Assembly (NCBI RefSeq): GCF_032062135.1
Contig: NC_092862.1
Location: 46,390,858 to 46,454,857, forward strand
Source: Pyxicephalus adspersus
Taxonomy: Eukaryota; Chordata; Amphibia; Anura; Pyxicephalidae
DNA: 64,000 nt
Reading direction: 5' to 3'
In this document: positions 13,501 to 25,500 of the stretch, piece by piece
Layout: every line of letters begins with the position of its first letter
How positions within the stretch are numbered: position 1 is the first letter of the stretch
Notes under the pieces: generated by a model
Databases searched by the model: none
Told to the model about the DNA's origin: nothing
Seen by the model: only the letters and a program-made list of their open reading frames with translations
Made by a program: the position numbers and the translations under genes

Positions 13501-16500
13501 AAAAAGTAAATTGATGGCTATGCTTTACTTGATCAGAATTTTATTAAAAGACTGAAAAGGCTGCTTGATGGAATAATAAGATATGGTCAGCTTGTTTCCA
13601 AGCAAATCTGATTCTGTCTGAATCTGAAATGATCTTTGACTGTTTAACAATTCCAAATATATTTACTAAATGAAAGAAATGATAAATTCATCATGTTGTT
13701 AAGTCCTGTAGGGGGTGGAACCTTATGGTTCTGTAATATCCGTTCACTGTAAACCAGCATTAAGCCTCACTTCATACTTTTCTGTGAAAGGCTATACATA
13801 ACCCTGTATACCTGTGGCAGACAAATAATGCATATATGAGCATTTTGCTTTTGATTTACAAAGTTGTTAGTTGAAAATATTAATAATAAATATATGATAA
13901 TAGATATTATAAAAATGATAACAACCTGGTTTGGTCTGTGCAAGAATAGCATCTGTCACATCAGAAATCTTGCCAACCCCAGCCTGATTCTCTGCCCTCA
14001 CTCTTAACACATAGCGAGTGCCATTGTTTAGGTTTTGGACCTGAAATAAAAGCAATATTATTAATACTAGATTGTATAATGTAATAAAAAAAAACAATAG
14101 AAAAGAACTAAAAACTTTGAAAATTTATAAAAAATGTGAAAAAAATGTTTCTTATTGTTGTCTGCACCCCCAAGGCCCCTCAACTTACTCAAACAAATTA
14201 GCTTTATTTATTTTTGGTGTGAGAAATCATTTTCAGGTCAGTAAGACATTTTTTGTTTTGGTAAATTCTGCACTTGCAGTTACATTTCCTTTTTCTTACA
14301 GAGACATTGGGGTTCGTAGAGAGTAAGAGGATAGCTATGTGTGACAGGGTAGCATGATATGATGGGTATAATATTTTATTAGGGAAGATGGGTCAAAAGG
14401 CCTTTCCTACTGGCTCCCACATTTCCTGTTGCCAACATCCCTCTGTTCCAAAGAAATTCGGGTTCACAGAATGTAAGTGTCCAGCTATGTGTAACAGGCA
14501 GCTCACCAGCCACTCAGTCCCTCGCACAGCAGTGAGCAGTACTGAGCATCTCCCCCGAGCCAGGGTTCCATGGCATGAGGAAGGGGTAACAGCACCGCAA
14601 CCTTAACACCAACCTGAATGCAGCCTTTAAGTTTTGTTAATTTTAATGGGCGATGGCCACAGCGCACAGACGATTGGCAATACCCTAATGTTCATTGCCA
14701 TGAGAGTGGCCCCTAGGGGGTTCCCAACATGCAAACTCAATTTGGGTACCCTGGTCCTCATATAGCCCCTCTTAATGTGAAAATATCACTGATTGTTGTT
14801 AGGATTTGCTTGTGATGCTTGTGACCCCATATCTGGCAACTTGTTATGTGTAGAGGGCCTAAATTTGGTTTAGTAGCATCTCTTAGGGTCCCCTGTGTAC
14901 CCTGAAAATTTCACCATTTTTTGATAATCAGCGAAGGAGATCTGAGGATTTATAGATGGGGATAATGACGGGCGGGGAGCAGCTCCCTCTGCTGGCAGCA
15001 TGATCTAGATAGAAAAATATAGAAGATGTAAGCGCCCCATCCCCTGCAGGACAATCAGCAGAGAGAGCAGAGGGAAAGAGCAGAGAGCCGGATCTGACAG
15101 CTCTGCGGGCCGCATGTGGCCCGCGGGCCACAGGTTGGCACCCCTTTTATTGAGCAATAGCATGGAAACCTGAATGCTGCTATACTGGACATTTTAAACT
15201 TTATTGCCAGGAGATTTAAGATTTAAGAGATTGCAAAAAGCTACAGATATTATGAAAATCCCATTTAATTGACTAATATAAAAAAATTAGCAAAGGATAA
15301 AGATAAATGAGCAACACATATAACCAAACCTATACATTTAAAGCCCATATTGTAGAAAAAAAATTGCCCCTCTCTTTGACAATGCTGCTAGCATTTGTAT
15401 TGGAATTCACTTCTTCCCTATTGTTTGCAGTCCTGAATGCAGAATGGGAAGGTGTGCATGTTATGGTCACATTATTAGTGTTGTAATGGGATAGAAACCT
15501 CCTAGAATCCCAGTGAGAAAAATCCCATGAGCAGGAAAGTGGAACATAGGGAAGGGCTGGGTTACAGTTTTAATAATATTTGTATCACTGTAGAAGGCTC
15601 TTTTCTGCTACCCTAAATTGGCAATGGGAAGTGAAGGTTATCTGTTATTAGGAGGGGAATTTCAGCCTTTTAAAGTTATTAGTAGGGCAGGGGTTATGAT
15701 TGGGAGGTTTTCACCGACCTAGTTTGGTGATTTTTTTATTTTTCCCAGCAATCTCGGCACCACAAGACTCAAAATATTAGCACAGAAGGATAGTTGTCAG
15801 TCTAACTAACACCAGAGAGGAGGAGAAAGGTAATTGATGACAAGCTGCTCCTTCACTGTCCAATCACAGATTGTCTTAATGTTTGTTGGAAATATTTATA
15901 AGTACATGCTAGATTTGGATAGAGTGGGAAAGAATCAAAACACCTATTAGGTTTTAGTGATAATTTATGTGTTACTGTGCTAGCTATTGTAGGGGTTCAA
16001 GTCTCAAATTGATTTTCTTTCCATGTGCATTACTGTTTATGAATTCACTTCACTCTCTGTCTAGTAAAACATTGTGAGCAGTGCATGAAGATAAATCTAT
16101 ACGTGCCCTGGACAGAAGTAAAAACATGGCAAGGATTCTAAACTTCTAAACCCTCACACTATCTAAATCTTCAAAAGGTTTTAGCTAGATATTCTTTAGG
16201 GGTTTATTTAACTTACTTTACTTATTTAAAAGCTATTAGGTAGTCATGGTTAAACATACAGATTCATTGGGTCTGATTTAATAAAGATATCCAAGGCTAG
16301 AGAGGATACACTTTCATCAGTGAAGCTGGTTGATCCAGCAAACCTGGAATGGATCTGGTCCAGGACTCAAAACATTTGCTAACAAATTGCGAATGACTTT
16401 TAAAAAAATCCATTCCAGGCTTGCTGGATCACCCAGCTTCACTGTGGAAAGTGTACCCCCTCCAGCCTTGGAGAGCTTTAATAAATCAGGCCCCTTGGTT

Positions 16501-19500
16501 TAATAGCAATGTCGTTCCTCAATAGTCCATCAGGTGGTGCTGTGTTTGTTTTCCTTTACAATAAACTACAATTGTATTCATTGTAAATAAAAAGCAAAAT
16601 AGCACCAACTAGTGGATGCAGTGAAAATGACAAACCAACACTTAGGAACTTTTGCCAATGTATACTTAAACATGAACATGAAAATATTTCCACCCATCTC
16701 TAGTTAACCTTCAAGTACATTGGTTCATTCAGTTTAGTTGAAAAAAACAAATGCAAACTGTCTAGGGGTATATTAAGTGTAAATGTTTTTTTAAATCAAT
16801 AAAACAACTTAAAAAATAAAGTAAAAAGATAGCTACCTTGATGTAGGTATTTGGAATTGGTTTCTCATTTACACTTCTCCAGTTTTCTTCTGTTGCATCT
16901 GCTTCTTTAATGTCCACATAAAAACCAGTAACTGGGCTACGTCCTATGTAGACTGGGGTCTTCCATAACAAAACCAGGGAGCTGCTTCTGACCTCAATAA
17001 CATTGAGTTCATGAGGAGGTCCTGATTAACACAAGACAATTACTTTCTTTAGCATCCAAGGTATATTATAGGTTAGTGCTCACAGTGCTTTCAATGCCTT
17101 GATCAGTTTTTATATTTTGTAGACAACTCTTAAATAAATAAACAGTCAAATATTAGAAATGCAAAACATTTTTTTAAAAACTTTATTATGTTATCACATT
17201 TCCAGAACAAAGAATTCTACCTCCGTACATACAAAGGCAAGAGTAGTGAGACTTCAGTTTATGCCTAAAGTAAAGCTAAGGCCAGATTAATGCTGTAAAA
17301 CTGTTCTTCACCATGAATCGTAAAAAAAACTGTGGTCATTGTTATTTGTGTCTCACTTTTGGCCCATTACTGTTGTTTTTTGTGCCAATGTTCTCCCTTT
17401 GTTGGTCAACAAGATCTAATAATAGCATCAAATATTGGTCCCTTTTATTCACAAAATATGGCAGATTGGAACACATTTCCATAGCAATTTATTTGTGTTA
17501 AAAAGCACTATCACCTCCTAATTCTATATGGACTGATACTTGTGTGCAGACATTGGGCCTTATATGACCACCATACTTTGTTCTACCTTTGACCCAATGT
17601 TAAAGCCTTGGTTTAATTTAGGTACTAATTTAAATTTTAACAAAAACCCTAACTGTACCCTAGTCTATATCTTTACTAAACTCAGCATTTACCCAACCCA
17701 AAAATTAGGAAACAAACTCTCACTGATCAACCAAAAGCAAATTTTATAGTAGAAGTTCTGCACACTTCCCTGTTATCAGGGCTGTAACGTGAAAGCCTTA
17801 ACATCTTCATGATTTAAAGTGTAATGGGGGCCACTGTGTGAAAAGGGATCAGAACTATAATTCAGAAAATGTATTTAGAAAAATATAGTTCAAGTTAAGA
17901 TTATGCCAATGTTAAATGCAAATGAATTACCTGGCACAGCAATGGTCCACTCTTCACATTTGAATGGTCTACTTGGCTGGGATGGTGTTCCAACCCCAGC
18001 TATGTTACACGCAGCTACCTGATATTGGTACACCGTGTTTTCTTTCAAATCCAAAACCTGTAAAATATAAAACAATAGAATAGTAAAGTGTGCTTTAACC
18101 GATTTGACTGTATATTGTTTTACATTGCTAAAGAAGAGTTAACTTTCTTATAGCCCAATTGAATTTTCAGTTTTAATTTGCTAAATAAACTGCAGTTAGA
18201 TAAAAAAGATGTTTAATGTCTACTATTTGTTGTTTTTAAAAATTAGACATGAAATAGATAAGCCTGTTGCCTGCCAGGATAAGACCCTTTGTTGTTTGTG
18301 TGGGCAAGCAGTGCTCACTTTGCAGAGGTTTAACGTGTCCCCTGCTAAGCCAGAACCAGAACGTTGCTGATTGTAGACCTTTAAGGCTGTCTGACCTCTC
18401 CAATAGGACTGCTGCTTCCCCACAAGAGTGCAAGGATTCCACTCTGCAACTGCTGCCAAGAGATTAGGCTTTTCCACCTAGACTGTGACTACTTTAAAAG
18501 AACTATAAACATAGAACATCTTTTGTTTTGTGTACCAGGACTGCATTCCACTGATTTAAACTGAGAGCTCAGTTGGGATTTAATATTTGTGGAGAAAAGA
18601 ATTCTCTGTAATATCAATACAATCATTTTTATGAATTGAACCTTGTGTCTAGAATTCGTTTTACTGAAATATATGAATAAATTAGTGCATTAAGCTTTCC
18701 GAAACTGACAACAATGAACTTTATTAGTTTTAAATACCTTATTTATCTACATTTTTGTTTGCAAGTAAAGCTTTTAAGTTTGAAGTTGTTTTTGTATCAA
18801 CCAAAACATGCTTGGTACCAGTTTTTGTTCACAAATTTGCACATAAAATGTTAATTTTTATCTTTAACTCCTTTATTTTCTTTATGTTATTTGTATGCAA
18901 GTGTTCTAAAATGTTTTTCTTGTTCACTCTTGTAGCACCAAATTAAATTTATTATGATGGGCGTTGAGGATACAGTTTGGCATCCTAACTTTGGGTGCCA
19001 GTGGATCTAGAAAGTTCTATTCTTAGTTATCCTACTCTTGCTTAAACTAAGCTGCTGGTTTGAATGAACACATCTTTATACAATGCACTCTATTTGCTCC
19101 AACTAACTAAAGTCCTACTTTGAAAATTCTATGATCAGGCAGATGGTTATTGCAGCAAGGGGCAAGTGATGTCCCTTCTGCAATATTTACTCTTACCTGC
19201 CTGATCCCTGCATATCTGTCAAATTTTGCTGAGCTGTCCATGCGCAGCTTAGCGGTGGTTGTCAGGGAAACCCGGCAGTCTTGGCTTCCCTGCGCATGCC
19301 AGGAATAAATGAACTCCCACAAGCCCCCGCTGGAGTGACATCATCCCAGCAAGGCCAATCAAGATATTCGAATATTGTAAGGAGGAAGAAGAAAAGACGG
19401 AAGATGGCGGTGGCCTGTGATGGAACAGGGATAGGTGAGTAGCATGGGTTTAGTTATGCTTAATTCAGGTGTGTATGTTTATAGTGGATTTATATATTGA

Positions 19501-22500
19501 ATGGCTTCACTGAAAAAAATGTGATCATCTTGAAAACCAGCCAGGACACTATCTGCAAAGAACTTGCAAAATATCTCTTTGTTCACATGGGCTTCCTCCA
19601 AACACTCAAGTTTTACCCACACCTCCAAAAAATGCAGTTAGATTAACTGGCTCCCCTGACAATTGTCCTGGGTACATGCAGACGATAAGCAACAAATCCA
19701 AAGCAGGTGCAAAACTGATGTGTGACAACAATAAAAAGAGCAAAACTAGATAAATTATAGTTGATACCTAAGGCACAAGTCTTACAAAACTGTTTAATTT
19801 TTTATTAATTTTTATTCTTACCCTATAGGCTCTGTCACTGATTGCCTTGATATTGGCTTCTTTCCATTTTCCTGGGATGTCATTCACAACTTCTCTGATG
19901 TTCACGTAGTAGCCTTTAATGTCCACACCGCCACTAATCTTGGGCTGCTTCCATCCGATAACCATGGAGTCACGGACACTCTCCAACACAGTGATGTCGT
20001 AAGGTGCAGAGGGGGTTGCTGTTTTTTACATGAACATTAGGCAAGCAGTATTGGTTTATTTGCTGGAGGTGCAGTATTACACAAGTAAAGCACATCATTA
20101 GAAATAATATATAAAATATGTTAGGGTGTAATGAAACAGTGTCAGGAAATTTATGTACACACTGTGATATTGCAAAGTGAGGGAACATTGCATTGTGAAT
20201 TGTGTGTGCAGAACTAAGATCAGTGATGTGAAAGGTGCAATGATCCTTAATGGTTGCCATCACATTCCAAGTTTTGTCCTAAAATACAAGTTCTTGTTTG
20301 ACAACTGTAGTTAAAATACTTTTTATTTTTTTTATACATTCATTCCCAGTGACAGTAGCTACCAAAACTAAGTCCTTGTTCACAGTTTTGTAAAACGTTT
20401 AAAAAGACATCCTGTTTTATTTTCCAGTTATGGCCCCTTACAAAAGAAATCAATGGCAATGCACATCAAATACCCATATGGCAATTTTACAACCTCTGCT
20501 TGCACTTAAACTACATTTTTTAAACTAGTCAACCAGAACCAGACACATGAAAACTCTGCCTAAATTTCATTTAGCAGGAAGGAAGCTTACTTCCTGGGAA
20601 ATAAAGGACAAGGGAGATGCAGATATAATGATTTGCACCAGGCAAGAGATCTGTATGATCTTGTTTGCATTGTATACCATATCTTCCATTTTCATTATCC
20701 CACCCTCCTGGCTTCTAAATGGCTTCTGATTAACTTTTATGGTTGCTCAAAACCCGCCATGCAAACAAAATATATAAAACCTTCTTTTTAAAATTTCCCA
20801 AACTACAACCAATGAACAAGGACTAAAAGTGTGTATGTATCACCCTAGGGAAGGACAATAATATATTTCTAACAGGTGTCCTTATGCTTCCCCATTCTAT
20901 TTCTAAAAAACTGTTTGGGCTCAACATTTACAGGTATGAAGGGCACCATTCAGATGAGAGTTTCATTAGGATCCTATAAATAATTTCCCGAGAAGGTATT
21001 TTACCAACAATATGTGTGTAGTAGCTGAGAAAGCTACCAGTGACACAATTAAAACTTACATACAAATTTCACCCTGTCTACCTACCCTAACTACCTACAA
21101 ACAGAGATTAACACATAATATAGGAGTGTGCTTACTGATCTTGGTAATTTAAGCAGTTTAGGAGAATGTATGATTTGGGTTTCATCCAGTCAATCTGCGA
21201 TCAGTTATGTTTAAAAAACAATATTTGTATTAGGCTCACCCTGGTCATCATTATAGTGCAGTTCATCTACATTTGAGCTTCCCTACCTACATTACATTAC
21301 ATTTTTTGTATTCTGTAGAATCACAGGAGATTGCAGAGTACACTTCATTTGAATAGGTATTCAGGACCATGCAATCTCTGTAAATTACTATGATGTTCTT
21401 TCTTGTTGCATTTAAGCTCATATTAGGATAATTAAGTAATCTACCCATATAAAGTCCAGTGAAGCACAAACAGGGTGTACTGCAGTAAAATGACCAGCAT
21501 AATTCATTGCACCGGTGTTTAATACTGTGGGAAAACAATAAAAACTTACCTGATTCAAAGATTTGTATAGTTATTCATTAGTTTTGTTATAAAACAACTT
21601 GAAGTATACATGTATTGCAAAACACGTCTGGAGACATAATGTAGTGATTACATAAAAAACAATGGGGTTTAATTGCTAGAAAATGCAGGCTGTTCACTTA
21701 GTATATCTCTTGCAAGGTATACTTCACTCGTTAATAAGGTGAAGCTCTGCTGACAACAATCTAACACTATTTTTTTGAGAATATATAGTAAGTGTAAGGC
21801 CCTGGTCAGTACCAGTATTCCCCAGACACCAGTCCCCCAATCTAACACCGCAGTCGTCAGCCCCCGCTCAGCCTCTGGAGACTGGTTACGTCTCCCAGCA
21901 CTCGGATGCCCCCAGGACTTACTGCGCAAGGGATGGTGTCTGGAAATAGGCCGGCAGATGACCAGGAGACCACAGATACAAAGTACAGAATTACCAGGGA
22001 ATCCAGAACTAAGCCAAAGTCAAACACAGGAGATCAGTCCACCAAACTAGGTACAAAGGAAAAGGCACAAGCAGAGTTGGGGTCACAAGCAAAGGTTGGT
22101 CCAATGTCAGCAACAGAAAAACACTCAGAATCTCTCCAGCACAGATAAGCCCAGCTAAAGCTATAACAGGCACAGAAGACTGGGAGCAGGGAGACTTTAA
22201 AGTCCCAGCAGCCAAAAGCAGCACAGGACTGAGTCGGGAGCTGATCAGCCTCTAGAATCCCCTTCAGCCATGCACAGTCTAACAAGGGATGCTGGGGATG
22301 CCATAAATCCATCAGGCTGCACGGCTAAAGGGAAGCTGGGGCTGCTGCTATCTTAGTTCTCCTGGTTGATGCAAATGACATTGCTGGAAAGAACAAACAG
22401 TGTTTTATATTGCGATGGCACACAGCACGGAGTTGTCGGCCAGATGCTCTCCTAACAGTTAGGTACTCCCTTGCAAGGGGATAACTCACTAAGTGAACAA

Positions 22501-25500
22501 CCAAATCTCCTTTGGCAATTCATCCCCAATGTTTTTGTATTTGCTACTTCTAGCATATTGTACAATCAGAAGATTGTACGTTAAATCTAACATGACAGTA
22601 AGACCAAAAATTTGTATTGTAAATTATGTAATCTAACAACTAGAGCTGTTTTCTAGAAATAAGTATTGGTCATAAACAAATGGATGCATTTATCTCTAGT
22701 ATGTCTTATAACAGTGTAATGAATAACCAGAGTAAGTCTTTCCGCACATACTGTGAACAGTGCTTTTTACTTACCAGATCTTCGCAATGAAGAACATGCA
22801 AGCAATACGCATCACTTAAGTGACTTCACTACTTACCTGTCACCACCAACCCACCTCTTACATTGCTTTCAGAAACATGTGACTAATTTTATCTAGGTAT
22901 ACACCGAGAGATCTTTATATCAATGTGCCATATGGTTTAAGAAATACCTATCACATTGCAACTCACAGACTGTGAATATGTCATTTATGTGTCATTGATT
23001 TTTAATAAAGGTTGTTTTATAATAAATTATTACAAGTGCTAGCAATAAAATTGTTTGAGTATACTGGAAGTCTAGGAAATTGGCACTTTAGAATCTCCTC
23101 TAGGTTCAAATTGTACAACACACTGGGAAATTAGATGCAGATTCAAGTCAACAATTATAAACATACATAAATTTTACTTTGGTCTATTGGTTATTCATAT
23201 AGATTGCCTATTGACCATTCATTTCTGATAAATGAAATTATTATTATGAGAGATGCTCAATGTACAACATACGGGGTAAAAGATGAATCCATGTATGCTA
23301 ACCTGAGCTTGATCAATGCGTGGGTAAAAATACCCCAGCTGATCCTTGGGGGAACTATAAGCCAGGTTAGAATTTTTTAGCCGTTTGTTGCTATATCCAA
23401 GATGAGACCAACCCTGGGGATATCTGGCCCCCGTGTATTCGCTCCTCCATACACATTTACATGCTTGACTAAACATTTAAAATGTTTCCAAATAAGAAGT
23501 TTAAATTTAAAACAGTGTGCCACCAACACCCGTGTTTTTAACCTTCATTTTATTTGTAATAAGTTTAGTACAAACATAACATACAACATTGTGGTTTTTC
23601 ACTTCAATACAGAATTGAGCAATGCATGCATACTTGCTCATTTTTAGGAAATTTGTGTTCACAATGTTTAACATCACACATGTGCTCCAAAACCCCAAAC
23701 AGTCACAAAGTGCAACTAATATACTAGTTAGTTATGTAATCACAAAATACAGATTTGACATGCAACACTTCTTTATTCATGAAGATGTAAATTTGATTAT
23801 CCCAAATTTCTATTTCAGGATCTGTTGATTATTTAGGGTTACCAGATACCCATACACATATTTAGAACTTATTTCTGTACACAAGGTCTATCATAAACTT
23901 TAGGCTAAAGAGGCGCTTAAGGGTATATATGCCAGATTTATTGAGATGTCAAACAGGCCTGCTTTAATAGTTGCATTATTACAAAGGGGCTGTTCTGAAT
24001 TTCCTGAGGCTATTTCCTATTTCTACATGTGAGATTTATGTGAAGGCTGTTAAATATATTTTAAAGGATGTGGTTTTCTTTTGTCAGTCAACGAACATTG
24101 TGCAAAATTGCAGGAATCTGGAACCATCAATCGTCTTTCAATGATTTAAACTAAAGCTGATATCTGACTTTTACCTATTTATTAATCATAATGCACTATA
24201 CTGTGGCCTTACCGCTTGAGGTCTGGGTTCTAGGTGCTTATGTTCATAAAGCTGGAACAATTGTATGGATTTCTGATTTTCCATTTTTCTTCCAGTACCA
24301 TTCTTGCAAATGAATTGGCTTCTCCCTAAAGTGGCTCTAAAGTGAATATGTGAGTGATTATTTAACTGGTAGAGTTAAATAATCATACAATAATAGAATA
24401 TTAGATACACTTGGGGCAGATAATCATAGACTGAGTGTCATGAAAGGTGAAAATATAATCTGTAAACAGTGTGTAATTTTGTGAAAAAAATATGCACCAA
24501 ATATTTTCAAAGTTCTAGGTTTCCAAAAATGGGCTCTGGATAGATTATAATTTACTGAAGGCAAAGTAGAGGAATAATCCTTCCAGCTCTGCTAACATAT
24601 GGACATACAGTAAAACCTAAATTATTTATTTTTTGTTTGTCTTCATTAGAAAAAGGGTTGCTAGGGGTTCCTTGAAAACTGAGCAATGTGTACCTCTCAG
24701 GTCAGTTACCCCTTACATGGATAAACTCTTTGGCTATATGTAAGGATGACATTCTTCCTAATAGCCAGCGATGTAAAAGGCATTCTACCTACTGATCACT
24801 AAGCTAATGTACTGTGAGCTATGGATATTGTCAAGGGTTTCCTAAGACCTTAAAGTTATTTCAAGGCATCCACCATGTTAGAAAGGTTGCAAAGGCTGGG
24901 TTGGTGTATAGGGAAATGTATTATTTTTGTTTTTTGACATCAGTCTGAATAAGTAAAGACCGGTCAGCTCTGTTCCAACCTTCTGTGTATTAACATTAAA
25001 AGATATTATTACTGATATTCCATACCAATAGAGTTGGGCTGGTGTTTTCTAATTAAAACCAACTGTTACTGTTACTGGTACATACTGATACATTTGTGCC
25101 AAGTAATCACTGCTCACTTCACTATATATTATATTTTTATCTATTGCCAGTATTTTGACATTTTGCTACATCCTTCATGAATTTTGTTTTCATGCTTAGA
25201 TGGTGCCAGTAGACTCGTGCATTTATTTCTGTTATAATTAGGATGATGAATGACATCAGTGACATGAGGAAGAATGATTAGCAGTTGTTTCCCGTGCTGC
25301 TAATGACTGGTTGCTCATGGCTCACACAGGAAGTTTTCAGAAGTCCATGTTGTCAAACTTACTTTGCTGCTCAGGATCTCCATTTTGTGTTGACTGTGGG
25401 GGAGCCAAGGACTCACTACTGGCACTTATATTACTTACTCCTGAAGGTCCAGGTATACCGCATGTACTGGCTGAGGTGTTTTGGGGATTAGCACTGCTAT

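Noticed and set aside
21780..22440. LTR of a retroelement
   Set aside because: No TG...CA ends, primer site or paired LTR could be identified.
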